Shown here: one piece after another, positions 27,700 to 41,305 of the stretch
Layout: each line of letters opens with the position of its first letter
Numbering within the stretch: position 1 is the first letter of the stretch
Assembly (NCBI RefSeq): GCF_050947335.1
Contig: NW_027473316.1
Location: forward strand, 3,968,001-4,032,000
DNA: 64,000 nt
From: Megachile rotundata
Lineage: Eukaryota > Arthropoda > Insecta > Hymenoptera > Megachilidae
Direction: 5' to 3'
Position numbers and translations under genes: made by a program
Notes under the pieces: model-generated
Told to the model about the DNA's origin: nothing
The model's database searches: none
Seen by the model: the letters and a program-made list of their open reading frames with translations, nothing else

Positions 27700-28861
27700 G
27701 TTGAACTGCGATTGTATGATTGTGATTGTATGATTGTGATTGTATGATTGTGATTGTATGATTGTGATTGTACGATTGTGATTGTATAATTGTGATTGTA
27801 TGATTGTGATTGTATGATTGTGATCGTATGATAGTGTTTGTTTGATTGCGATTGTATGATTGTGAATGTATGATTGTGATTGTATGATTGTGATTGTATG
27901 ATTGTGATTGTATGATTGTAATTGTATGACTGTGATTGTATGATTGTGATTGTATGATTGGGATTGTATGATTGTGATTGTATGATTGTGATTGTATGAT
28001 TGTGATTTTATGATTGTGATTGTATGATTGTGATTGAATGATTGTGAGTGTATGATTGTGATTCTATGATTGTGATTGTATGATTGTTTTTGTACGATTG
28101 TGATTGTATAGTAGTAATTGTATGATTGTCATCGTATGATTGTGATTGTATGATTGTGATTGTATGATTGTGATTGTATCATTGATCTTGTATGATTACG
28201 ACCGTATGATTGTAATTGCATGATTGTGATTGTATGATTTTGATTGTATGATTTTGATTGTATGATTGTGATCGTATGATTGTGATTGTTTGATTTTGAT
28301 TGTATGACTGTGATTGTATGATTGTGATTGTATGATTGTGATTGTATGATTGTAATTGTATGATTGCGATTTTATGATTGTGATTGCATGATTGTGATTG
28401 TATTATTGTGATTGTATGATTGTGATTGTATGATTGTGATTGTGTCATTGTGATTGTATGATTGTGATTGTATGATTGTGAATGTATGATTGTGATTGTA
28501 TGATTGTGATTGTATGATTGTGATTGTATGATTGTGATTGTATCATTGTGATTGTATGATTGTGATTGTATGATTGTGATTGTATGATTGTGATTTTATG
28601 ATTGTGATTGTATGATTGTGATTGTATGGTTGTGATCGTATGATTGTGATTCTATGATTGTGATTGTATGGTTCTTTTTGTACGATTGTGATTGTATAGT
28701 AGTAATTGTATGATTGTCATCGTATGATTGTGATTGTATGATTGTGATTGTATGATTGTGATTGTATGATTGTTTATGTATGATTGTGATTGTATAGTAG
28801 TAATTGTGCGATTGTCATCGTATGATTGTGATTGTATGATTGCGATCGTATGATTGTGATT
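27700..28861. repeat. 1,162-bp HOR (83 monomers), copy 1
   Basis: The unit runs exactly 83 monomers between GTTGAACTGC landmarks. Units of identical length begin at 34054, 43517 and 52264. Internal order: TAGTGTTTGTTTG, GTAATTGTATGACTG, GGGATTG, GATTGAATG-GAGTG, TTTTTGTACG, TAGTAG, CATTGATCTTG with ACGACCG and GCATG, TGTGTCATTG, GAATG, TTCTATG, GGTTCTTTTTG, TTTATGTATG, TAGTAG. Its CATTGATCTTG landmark (28180) is 1,162 bp from the next at 29342. Confidence 0.85.
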
Positions 28862-30037
28862 GTTGAACTGCGATTGTATGATTGTGATTGTATGATTGTG
28901 ATTGTATGATTGTGATTGTATGATTGTGATTGTACGATTGTGATTGTATAATTGTGATTGTATGATTGTGATTGTATGATTGTGATCGTATGATAGTGTT
29001 TGTTTGATTGCGATTGTATGATTGTGAATGTATGATTGTGATTGTATGATTGTGATTGTATGATTGTGATTGTATGATTGTAATTGTATGACTGTGATTG
29101 TATGATTGTGATTGTATGATTGGGATTGTATGATTGTGATTGTATGATTGTGATTGTATGATTGTGATTTTATGATTGTGATTGTATGATTGTGATTGAA
29201 TGATTGTGAGTGTATGATTGTGTTTCTATGATTGTGATTGTATGATTGTTTTTGTACGATTGTGATTGTATAGTAGTAATTGTATGATTGTCATCGTATG
29301 ATTGTGATTGTATGATTGTGATTGTATGATTGTGATTGTATCATTGATCTTGTATGATTACGACCGTATGATTGTAATTGCATGATTGTGATTGTATGAT
29401 TTTGATTGTATGATTTTGATTGTATGATTGTGATCGTATGATTGTGATCGTTTGATTTTGATTGTATGACTGTGATTGTATGATTGTGATTGTATGATTG
29501 TGATTGTATGATTGTAATTGTATGATTGCGATTTTATGATTGTGATTGCATGATTGTGATTGTATTATTGTGATTGTATGATTGTGATTGTATGATTGTG
29601 ATTGTATGATTGTGATTGTGTCATTGTGATTGTATGATTGTGATTGTATGATTGTGAATGTATGATTGTGATTGTATGATTGTGATTGTATGATTGTGAT
29701 TGTATGATTGTGATTGTATCATTGTGATTGTATGATTGTGATTGTATGATTGTGATTGTATGATTGTGATTTTATGATTGTGATTGTATGATTGTGATTG
29801 TATGGTTGTGATCGTATGATTGTGATTCTATGATTGTGATTGTATGGTTGTTCTTGTACGATTGTGATTGTATAGTAGTAATTGTATGATTGTCATCGTA
29901 TGATTGTGATTGTATGATTGTGATTGTATGATTGTGATTGTATGATTGTTTATGTATGATTGTGATTGTATAGTAGTAATTGTGCGATTGTCATGGTATG
30001 ATTGTGATTGTATGATTGCGATCGTATGATTGTGATT
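28862..30037. repeat. 1,176-bp HOR (84 monomers)
   Basis: This is a direct tandem copy of the preceding 83-monomer unit with one extra monomer, next to the TGTGTCATTG landmark. It carries private variants: GGTTGTTCTTGTACG in place of GGTTCTTTTTG, and GTCATGG in place of GTCATCG. These variants recur at about 35.0-35.2, 38.6-38.8, 44.5-44.6 and 53.2-53.4 kb, marking those as descendants or relatives of this version. Confidence 0.8.
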
Positions 30038-30531
30038 GTTGAACTGCGATTGTATGATTGTGATTGTATGATTGTGATTGTATGATTGTGATTGTATGAT
30101 TGTGATTGTACGATTGTGATTGTATAATTGTGATTGTATGATTGTGATTGTATGATTGTGATCGTATGATAGTGTTTGTTTGATTGCGATTGTATGATTG
30201 CGAATGTATGATTGTGATTGTATGATTGTGATTGTATGATAGTAATTGTATGACTGTGATTGTATGATTGTGATTGTATGATTGGGATTGTATGATTGTG
30301 ATTGTATGATTGTGATTGTATGATTGTGATTGTATGATTGTGATTGTATGATTGTGATTGAATGATTGTGAGTGTATGATTGTGATTCTATGATTGTGAT
30401 TGTATGATTGTTTTTGTACGATTGTGATTGTATAGTAGTAATTGTATGATTGTCATCGTATGATTGTGATTGTATGATTGTGATTGTATGATTGTGATTG
30501 TATGATTGTGATTGTATGATTGTGATTGTAT

Positions 30532-33080
30532 CATTGATCTTGTATGATTACGACCGTATGATTGTAATTGCATGATTGTGATTGTATGATTTTGATTGTA
30601 TGATTTTGATTGTATGATTGTGATCGTATGATTGTGATTGTTTGATTTTGATTGTATGACTGTGATTGTATGATTGTGATTGTATGATTGTGATTGTATG
30701 ATTGTAATTGTATGATTGCGATTTTATGATTGTGATTGTATGATTGTGATCGTATGATTGTGATCGCATGATTGTGATCGTATGATTGTGATCGTATGAT
30801 TGTGATCGTATGATTGTGATCGTATGATTGTGATTCTATGATTGTGATTCTATGATTGTGATTGTATGATTGTGATTGTATGCTGGTGACTCTATTATTG
30901 TGATTGTATGATTGTGATTGTATGATTGTGATTGTATGATTGTGATTGTATGATTGTGATTGTATGATTGTGATTGTATGATTGTGATTGTATGATTGTG
31001 ATTGTATGATTGTGATTGTATGATTGTGATTGTATGATTGTGATTGTATGATTGTGATTGTATGATTGTGATTGTATGATTGTGATTGTATGATTGTGAT
31101 TGTATGACTGTGATTGTATGATTGCGATTGTATGATTGTGATTGTATGATTGTGATTGTATGATTGTGATTGTATGATTGTGATTGTATGATTGTGATTG
31201 TATGATTGTGATTGTATGATTGTGATTGTATGATTGTGATTGTATGATTGTGATTGTATGATTGTGATTGTATGATTGTGATTGTATAGTAGTAATTGTG
31301 CGATTGTCATCGTATGATTGTGATTGTACGATTGCGATCGTATGATTGTGATTGTTGAACTGCGATTGTATGATTGTGATTGTATGATTGTGATTGTATG
31401 ATTGTGATTGTATGATTGTGATTGTATGATTGTGATTCTATGATTGTGATTGTATGATTGTGATTGTATGCTGGTGACTCTATTATTGTGATTGTATGAT
31501 TGTGATTGTATGATTGTGATTGTATGATTGTGATTGTATGATTGCGATTGTATGATTGTGATTGTATGATTGTGATTGTATGATTGTGATTGTATGATTG
31601 TGATTGTATGATTGTGATTGTATGATTGTGATTGTATGATTGTGATTGTATGATTGTGATTGTATGATTGTGACTGTATGATTGTGATTGTATGATTGTG
31701 ATTGTATGATTGTTTATGTATGATTGTGATTGTATAGTAGTAATTGTGCGATTGTCATCGTATGATTGTGATTGTACGATTGCGATCGTATGATTGTGAT
31801 TGTTGAACTGCGATTGTATGATTGTGATTGTATGATTGTGATTGTATGATTGTGATTGTATGATTGTGATTGTATGATTGTGATTGTATGATTGTGATTG
31901 TATGATTGTGATTGTACGATTGTGATTGTATGATTGTATTTGTATGATTGTGGTTGTATAGTAGTAATTGTATGATTGTCATCGTATGATTGTGATTGTA
32001 TGATTGTGATTGTATGATTGCGATTGTATGATTGGGATTGTATGATTGCGATTGTATGATTGTGATTGTATGATTGTGATTGTATGATTGTGATTGTATG
32101 ATTGTGATTGTATGATTGTGACTGTATGATTGTGATTGTATGATTGTGATTGTATGATTGTTTATGTATGATTGTGATTGTATAGTAGTAATTGTGCGAT
32201 TGTCATCGTATGATTGTGATTGTACGATTGCGATCGTATGATTGTGATTGTTGAACTGCGATTGTATGATTGTGATTGTATGATTGTGATTGTATGATTG
32301 TGATTGTATGATTGTGATTGTATGATTGTGATTGTATGATTGTGATTGTATGATTGTGATTGTATGATTGTGATTGTACGATTGTGATTGTATGATTGTT
32401 TTTGTATGATTGTGGTTGTATAGTAGTAATTGTATGATTGTCATCGTATGATTGTGATTGTATGATTGTGATTGTATGATTGCGATTGTATGATTGGGAT
32501 TGTATGATTGCGATTGTATGATTGGGATTGTATGATTGTGATGTATGATTGTGTTTAGGAGATTGTAATTGTATGATTGCGATTTTATGATTGTGATTGT
32601 ATGATTGTGAACGTATGATTGTAATCGTATAATTGTGATCATATGATTGTGACTGTATGATTGTGATTGTATGATTGTGATTGTATGATTGTGATTGTAT
32701 GATTGTGATTGTATGATTGTGATTCTATGATTGTGATTGTATGGTTCTTTTTGTACGATTGTGATTGTATAGTAGTAATTGTATGATTGTCATCGTATGA
32801 TTGTGATTGTATGATTGTGATTGTATGATTGTGATTGTATGATTGTTTATGTATGATTGTGATTGTATAGTAGTAATTGTGCGATTGTCATCGTATGATT
32901 GTGATTGTATGATTGCGATCGTATGATTGTGATTGTTGAACTGCGATTGTATGATTGTGATTGTATGATTGTGATTGTATGATTGTGATTGTATGATTGT
33001 GATTGTACGATTGTGATTGTATGATTGTGATTGTATGATTGTTTATGTATGATTGTGATTGTATAGTAGTAATTGTGCGA
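30532..33080. repeat. Family II array with short landmark spacing
   Basis: Starting at the CATTGATCTTG landmark (30532), the block holds a GATCG run, CTGGTGACTCTAT (30882) and a long near-perfect tract. GTTGAACTGC then recurs at 31354, 31802, 32250 and 32935, giving two exactly equal 448-bp (32-monomer) intervals and one of 685 bp. The 448-bp intervals look like a young tandem duplication. The TTTAGGA landmark with its 1-base deletion is at about 32549. No unique sequence is seen. Confidence 0.7.
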
Positions 33081-33130
33081 TTGTCATCGTATGATTGTGA
33101 TTGTACGATTGCGATCGTATGATTGTGATT

Positions 33131-34053
33131 GTTGAACTGCGATTGTATGATTGTGATTGTATGATTGTGATTGTATGATTGTGATTGTATGATTGTGATT
33201 GTATGATTGTGATTGTACGATTGTTATTGTATGATTGTTTTTGTATGATTGTGGTTGTATAGTAGTAATTGTATGATTGTCATCGTATGATTGTGATTGT
33301 ATGATTGTGATTGTATGATTGCGATTGTATGATTGGGATTGTATGATTGCGATTGTATGATTGGGATTGTATGATTGTGATGTATGATTGTGTTTAGGAG
33401 ATTGTAATTGTATGATTGCGATTTTATGATTGTGATTGTATGATTGTGAACGTATGATTGTAATCGTATAATTGTGATCGTATGATTGTGATTGTATGAT
33501 TGTGATTGTATGATTGTGATTGTATGATTGTGATTGTATGATTGTGATTGTATGATTGTGATTGTATGATTGTGATTGCATGATTGTGATTGTATTATTG
33601 TGATTGTATGATTGTGATTGTATGATTGTGATTGTATCATTGTGATTGTATGATTGTGATTGTATGATTGTGAATGTATGATTGTGATTGTATGATTGTG
33701 ATTGTATGATTGTGATTGTATGATTGTGATTGTATCATTGTGATTGTATGATTGTGATTGTATGATTGTGATTGTATGATTGTGATTTTATGATTGTGAT
33801 TGTATGATTGTGATTGTATGGTTGTGATCGTATGATTGTGATTCTATGATTGTGATTGTATGGTTCTTTTTGTACGATTGTGATTGTATAGTAGTAATTG
33901 TATGATTGTCATCGTATGATTGTGATTGTATGATTGTGATTGTATGATTGTGATTGTATGATTGTTTATGTATGATTGTGATTGTATAGTAGTAATTGTG
34001 CGATTGTCATCGTATGATTGTGATTGTATGATTGCGATCGTATGATTGTGATT
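33131..34053. repeat. Family II HOR, TTTAGGA class (923 bp), copy 2
   Basis: This unit lies at an offset of exactly 6,354 bp from the one at 26777. Every landmark I compared keeps this offset, including the following 1,162-bp unit up to 35216. The offset equals 454 monomers minus 2, matching the two inherited 1-base deletions lying between the copies. Confidence 0.8.
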
Positions 34054-35215
34054 GTTGAACTGCGATTGTATGATTGTGATTGTATGATTGTGATTGTATG
34101 ATTGTGATTGTATGATTGTGATTGTACGATTGTGATTGTATAATTGTGATTGTATGATTGTGATTGTATGATTGTGATCGTATGATAGTGTTTGTTTGAT
34201 TGCGATTGTATGATTGTGAATGTATGATTGTGATTGTATGATTGTGATTGTATGATTGTGATTGTATGATTGTAATTGTATGACTGTGATTGTATGATTG
34301 TGATTGTATGATTGGGATTGTATGATTGTGATTGTATGATTGTGATTGTATGATTGTGATTTTATGATTGTGATTGTATGATTGTGATTGAATGATTGTG
34401 AGTGTATGATTGTGATTCTATGATTGTGATTGTATGATTGTTTTTGTACGATTGTGATTGTATAGTAGTAATTGTATGATTGTCATCGTATGATTGTGAT
34501 TGTATGATTGTGATTGTATGATTGTGATTGTATCATTGATCTTGTATGATTACGACCGTATGATTGTAATTGCATGATTGTGATTGTATGATTTTGATTG
34601 TATGATTTTGATTGTATGATTGTGATCGTATGATTGTGATTGTTTGATTTTGATTGTATGACTGTGATTGTATGATTGTGATTGTATGATTGTGATTGTA
34701 TGATTGTAATTGTATGATTGCGATTTTATGATTGTGATTGCATGATTGTGATTGTATTATTGTGATTGTATGATTGTGATTGTATGATTGTGATTGTGTC
34801 ATTGTGATTGTATGATTGTGATTGTATGATTGTGAATGTATGATTGTGATTGTATGATTGTGATTGTATGATTGTGATTGTATGATTGTGATTGTATCAT
34901 TGTGATTGTATGATTGTGATTGTATGATTGTGATTGTATGATTGTGATTTTATGATTGTGATTGTATGATTGTGATTGTATGGTTGTGATCGTATGATTG
35001 TGATTCTATGATTGTGATTGTATGGTTGTTCTTGTACGATTGTGATTGTATAGTAGTAAGTGTATGATTGTCATCGTATGATTGTGATTGTATGATTGTG
35101 ATTGTATGATTGTGATTGTATCATTGTTTATGTATGATTGTGATTGTATAGTAGTAATTGTGCGATTGTCATGGTATGATTGTGATTGTATGATTGCGAT
35201 CGTATGATTGTGATT
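34054..35215. repeat. 1,162-bp HOR, copy 2 (apparent recombinant)
   Basis: The left part matches 27.7-28.4 kb at the 6,354-bp offset. The right part carries GGTTGTTCTTGTACG and GTCATGG, as at 29.8-30.0 kb, where the offset is 5,178 bp. The difference between the two offsets is 1,176 bp, exactly one HOR. The simplest reading is loss or non-amplification of one whole HOR in this lineage. Confidence 0.7.
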
Positions 35216-36045
35216 GTTGAACTGCGATTGTATGATTGTGATTGTATGATTGTGATTGTATGATTGTGATTGTATGATTGTGATTGTACGATTGTGATTG
35301 TATAATTGTGATTGTATGATTGTGATTGTATGATTGTGATTGTATGATTGTGATCGTATGATAGTGTTTGTTTGATTGCGATTGTATGATTGTGAATGTA
35401 TGATTGTGATTGTATGATTGTGATTGTATGATTGTAATTGTATGACTGTGATTGTATGATTGTGATTGTATGATTGGGATTGTATGATTGTGATTGTATG
35501 ATTGTGATTGTATGATTGTGATTGTATGATTGTGATTGTATGATTGTGATTGAATGATTGTGAGTGTATGATTGTGATTCTATGATTGTGATTGTATGAT
35601 TGTTTTTGTACGATTGTGATTGTATAGTAGTAATTGTATGATTGTCATCGTATGATTGTGATTGTATGATTGTGATTGTATGATTGTGATTGTATGATTG
35701 TGATTGTATCATTGATCTTGTATGATTACGACCGTATGATTGTAATTGCATGATTGTGATTGTATGATTTTGATTGTATGATTTTGATTGTATGACTGTG
35801 ATCGTATGATTGTGATTGTTTGATTTTGATTGTATGACTGTGATTGTATGATTGTGATTGTATGATTGTGATTGTATGATTGTAATTGTGTGATTGCGAT
35901 TTTATGATTGTGATTGTATGATTGTGATCGTATGATTGTGATCGTATGATTGTGATCGTATGATTGTGGTCGTATGATTGTGATCGTATGATTGTGATCG
36001 TATGATTGTGATTCTATGATTGTGATTCTATGATTGTGATTGTAT

Positions 36046-37231
36046 GCTGGTGACTCTATTATTGTGATTGTATGATTGTGATTATATGATTGTGATTGTA
36101 TGATTGTGATTGTATGATTGTGATTGTATGATTGTGATTGTATGATTGTGATTGTATGATTGTGATTGTATGATTGTGATTGCATGATTGTGATTGTATG
36201 ATTGTGATTGTATGATTGTGATCGTATGATAGTGTTTGTTTGATTGCGATTGTATGATTGTGATGGTATGATTGTGATTGTATGATTGTGATTGTATGAT
36301 TGTGATTGTATGATTGTGATTGTGTGATTGTGATTGTATGACTGTGATTGTATGACTGTGATTGTATGATTGTGATTGTATGATTGTGATTGTATAGTAG
36401 TAATTGTGCGATTGTCATCGTATGATTGTGATTGTACGATTGCGATCGTATGATTGTGATTGTTGAACTGCGATTGTATGATTGTGATTGTATGATTGTG
36501 ATTGTATGATTGTGATTGTATGATTGTGATCGTATGATAGTGTTTGTTTGATTGCGATTGTATGATTGTGATTGTATGATTGTGATTGTATGATTGTGAT
36601 TGTATGATTGTGATTGTATGATTGTGATTGTATGATTGTGATTGTATGATTGTAATTGTATGATTGCGATTTTATGATTGTGATTGTATGATTGTGATCG
36701 TATGATTGTGATCGTATGATTGTGATCGTATGATTGTGGTCGTATGATTGTGATCGTATGATTGTGATCGTATGATTGTGATTCTATGATTGTGATTCTA
36801 TGATTGTGATTGTATGCTGGTGACTCTATTATTGTGATTGTATGATTGTGATTATATGATTGTGATTGTATGATTGTGATTGTATGATTGTGATTGTATG
36901 ATTGTGATTGTATGATTGTGATTGTATGATTGTGATTGTATGATTGTGATTGCATGATTGTGATTGTATGATTGTGATTGTATGATTGTGATCGTATGAT
37001 AGTGTTTGTTTGATTGCGATTGTATGATTGTGATTGTATGATTGTGATTGTATGATTGTGATTGTATGATTGTGATTGTATGATTGTGATTGTGTGATTG
37101 TGATTGTATGACTGTGATTGTATGACTGTGATTGTATGATTGTGATTGTATGATTGTGATTGTATAGTAGTAATTGTGCGATTGTCATCGTATGATTGTG
37201 ATTGTACGATTGCGATCGTATAATTGTGATT
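36046..37231. repeat. 770-bp tandem HOR block (55 monomers)
   Basis: CTGGTGACTCTAT lies at 36046 and 36816, and GTTGAACTGC at 36462 and 37232; both spacings are 770 bp. Each unit holds GATTATATG, GCATG, TAGTGTTTGTTTG, a GTGTG monomer, paired GACTG monomers, TAGTAG, GTTGAACTGC and a GATCG/GGTCG run. The same tandem pair is present again at 39.6-40.8 kb. Confidence 0.8.
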
Positions 37232-38131
37232 GTTGAACTGCGATTGTATGATTGTGATTGTATGATTGTGATTGTATGATTGCGATTGTATGATTGTGAT
37301 TGTATGATTGTGATTCTATGACTTTGATTGTATGATTGTGATTGTATGCTGGTGACTCTATTATTGTGATTGTATGATTGTGATTGTATGATTGTGATTG
37401 TATGATTGTGATTGTATGATTGTGATTGTATGATTGTGATTGTATGATTGTGATTGTATGATTGTGATTGTATGATTGTGATTGTATGATTGTGATTGTA
37501 TGATTGTGATTTTATGATTGTGATTGTATGATTGTGATTGTATGATTGTGATTGTATGATTGTGATTGTATGATTGTGATTGTATGATTGTGATTGTATG
37601 ATTGTTTATGTATGATTGTGATTGTATAGTAGTAATTGTGCGATTGTCATCGTATGATTGTGATTGTACGATTGCGATCGTATGATTGTGATTGTTGAAC
37701 TGCGATTGTATGATTGTGATTGTATGATTGTGATTGTATGATTGTGATTGTATGATTGTGATTGTACGATTGTTATTGTATGATTGTTTTTGTATGATTG
37801 TGGTTGTATAGTAGTAATTGTATGATTGTCATCGTATGATTGTGATTGTATGATTGTGATTGTATGATTGCGATTGTATGATTGGGATTGTATGATTGCG
37901 ATTGTATGATTGGGATTGTATGATTGTGATTGTATGATTGTGATTGTATGATTGTGATTTTATGATTGTGATTGTATGATTGTGATTGAATGATTGTGAG
38001 TGTATGATTGTGATTCTATGATTGTGATTGTATGATTGTTTTTGTACGATTGTGATTGTATAGTAGTAATTGTATGATTGTCATCGTATGATTGTGATTG
38101 TATGATTGTGATTGTATGATTGTGATTGTAT

Positions 38132-39629
38132 CATTGATCTTGTATGATTACGACCGTATGATTGTAATTGCATGATTGTGATTGTATGATTTTGATTGTA
38201 TGATTTTTATTGTATGATTGTGATCGTATGATTGTGATTGTTTGATTTTGATTGTATGACTGTGATTGTATGATTGTGATTGTATGATTGTGATTGTATG
38301 ATTGTAATTGTATGATTGCGATTTTATGATTGTGATTGCATGATTGTGATTGTATTATTGTGATTGTATGATTGTGATTGTATGATTGTGATTGTGTCAT
38401 TGTGATTGTATGATTGTGATTGTATGATTGTGAATGTATGATTGTGATTGTATGATTGTGATTGTATGATTGTGATTGTATGATTGTGATTGTATCATTG
38501 TGATTGTATGATTGTGATTGTATGATTGTGATTGTATGATTGTGATTTTATGATTGTGATTGTATGATTGTGATTGTATGGTTGTGATCGTATGATTGTG
38601 ATTCTATGATTGTGATTGTATGGTTGTTCTTGTACGATTGTGATTGTATAGTAGTAAGTGTATGATTGTCATCGTATGATTGTGATTGTATGATTGTGAT
38701 TGTATGATTGTGATTGTATCATTGTTTATGTATGATTGTGATTGTATAGTAGTAATTGTGCGATTGTCATGGTATGATTGTGATTGTATGATTGCGATCG
38801 TATGATTGTGATTGTTGAACTGCGATTGTATGATTGTGATTGTATGATTGTGATTGTATGATTGTGATTGTATGATTGTGATTGTACGATTGTGATTGTA
38901 TAATTGTGATTGTATGATTGTGATTGTATGATTGTGATCGTATGATAGTGTTTGTTTGATTGCGATTGTATGATTGTGAATGTATGATTGTGATTGTATG
39001 ATTGTGATTGTATGATTGTAATTGTATGACTGTGATTGTATGATTGTGATTGTATGATTGGGATTGTATGATTGTGATTGTATGATTGTGATTGTATGAT
39101 TGTGATTGTATGATTGTGATTGAATGATTGTGAGTGTATGATTGTGAGTGTATGATTGTGATTCTATGATTGTGATTGTATGATTGTTTTTGTACGATTG
39201 TGATTGTATAGTAGTAATTGTATGATTGTCATCGTATGATTGTGATTGTATGATTGTGATTGTATGATTGTGATTGTATGATTGTGATTGTATCATTGAT
39301 CTTGTATGATTACGACCGTATGATTGTAATTGCATGATTGTGATTGTATGATTTTGATTGTATGATTTTGATTGTATGACTGTGATCGTATGATTGTGAT
39401 TGTTTGATTTTGATTGTATGACTGTGATTGTATGATTGTGATTGTATGATTGTGATTGTATGATTGTAATTGTATGATTGCGATTTTATGATTGTGATTG
39501 TATGATTGTGATCGTATGATTGTGATCGTATGATTGTGATCGTATGATTGTGGTCGTATGATTGTGATCGTATGATTGTGATCGTATGATTGTGATTCGA
39601 TGATTGTGATTCTATGATTGTGATTGTAT
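38132..39629. repeat. Second copy of the 34.5-36.0 kb HOR segment
   Basis: CATTGATCTTG at 38132 and 39294 (1,162 bp apart) and GTTGAACTGC at 38814 parallel 34534, 35710 and 35216. The segment leads into the 770-bp pair at 39.6 kb. Shared private changes include GGTTGTTCTTGTACG, TAGTAAGTG and GTCATGG. A duplicated GAGTG monomer at about 39.13 kb is specific to this copy. Confidence 0.7.
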
Positions 39630-40815
39630 GCTGGTGACTCTATTATTGTGATTGTATGATTGTGATTATATGATTGTGATTGTATGATTGTGATTGTATG
39701 ATTGTGATTGTATGATTGTGATTGTATGATTGTGATTGTATGATTGTGATTGTATGATTGTGATTGCATGATTGTGATTGTATGATTGTGATTGTATGAT
39801 TGTGATCGTATGATAGTGTTTGTTTGATTGCGATTGTATGATTGTGATTGTATGATTGTGATTGTATGATTGTGATTGTATGATTGTGATTGTATGATTG
39901 TGATTGTGTGATTGTGATTGTATGACTGTGATTGTATGACTGTGATTGTATGATTGTGATTGTATGATTGTGATTGTATAGTAGTAATTGTGCGATTGTC
40001 ATCGTATGATTGTGATTGTACGATTGCGATCGTATGATTGTGATTGTTGAACTGCGATTGTATGATTGTGATTGTATGATTGTGATTGTATGATTGTGAT
40101 TGTATGATTGTGATCGTATGATAGTGTTTGTTTGATTGCGATTGTATGATTGTGATTGTATGATTGTGATTGTATGATTGTGATTGTATGATTGTGATTG
40201 TATGATTGTGATTGTATGATTGTGATTGTATGATTGTAATTGTATGATTGCGATTTTATGATTGTGATTGTATGATTGTGATCGTATGATTGTGATCGTA
40301 TGATTGTGATCGTATGATTGTGGTCGTATGATTGTGATCGTATGATTGTGATCGTACGATTGTGATTCTATGATTGTGATTCTATGATTGTGATTGTATG
40401 CTGGTGACTCTATTATTGTGATTGTATGATTGTGATTATATGATTGTGATTGTATGATTGTGATTGTATGATTGAGATTGTATGATTGTGATTGTATGAT
40501 TGTGATTGTATGATTGTGATTGTATGATTGTGATTGCATGATTGTGATTGTATGATTGTGATTGTATGATTGTGATCGTATGATAGTGTTTGTTTGATTG
40601 CGATTGTATGATTGTGATTGTATGATTGTGATTGTATGATTGTGATTGTATGATTGTGATTGTATGATTGTGATTGTGTGATTGTGATTGTATGACTGTG
40701 ATTGTATGACTGTGATTGTATGATTGTGATTGTATGATTGTGATTGTATAGTAGTAATTGTGCGATTGTCATCGTATGATTGTGATTGTACGATTGCGAT
40801 CGTATGATTGTGATT
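39630..40815. repeat. 770-bp tandem HOR block, second occurrence
   Basis: Landmarks CTGGTGACTCTAT (39630, 40400) and GTTGAACTGC (40046, 40816) are again 770 bp apart. They sit exactly 3,584 bp (256 monomers) from those at 36046, 36816, 36462 and 37232. The pair was therefore amplified as part of a larger roughly 3.6-kb unit. Confidence 0.8.
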
Positions 40816-41305
40816 GTTGAACTGCGATTGTATGATTGTGATTGTATGATTGTGATTGTATGATTGCGATTGTATGATTGTGATTGTATGATTGTGATTC
40901 TATGACTGTGATTGTATGATTGTGATTGTATGCTGGTGACTCTATTATTGTGATTGTATGATTGTGATTGTATGATTGTGATTGTATGATTGTGATTGTA
41001 TGATTGTGATTGTATGATTGTGATTGTATGATTGTGATTGTATGATTGTGATTGTATGATTGTGATTGTATGATTGTGATTGTATGATTGTGATTGTATG
41101 ATTGTGATTTTATGATTGTGATTGTATGATTGTGATTGTATGATTGTGATTGTATGATTGTGATTGTATGATTGTGATTGTATGATTGTGATTGTATGAT
41201 TGTGATTGTATGATTGTTTATGTATGATTGTGATTGTATAGTAGTAATTGTGCGATTGTCATCGTATGATTGTGATTGTACGATTGCGATCGTATGATTG
41301 TGATT

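Noticed and set aside
28179..28448. An apparently conserved 89-codon minus-strand frame, also at 34533, 38131, 43996 and 52743, as a gene family
   Set aside because: Its recurrence reflects copying of the 1,162-bp HOR. The frame is bounded by landmark stops and consists of the satellite peptide with HOR-specific substitutions.
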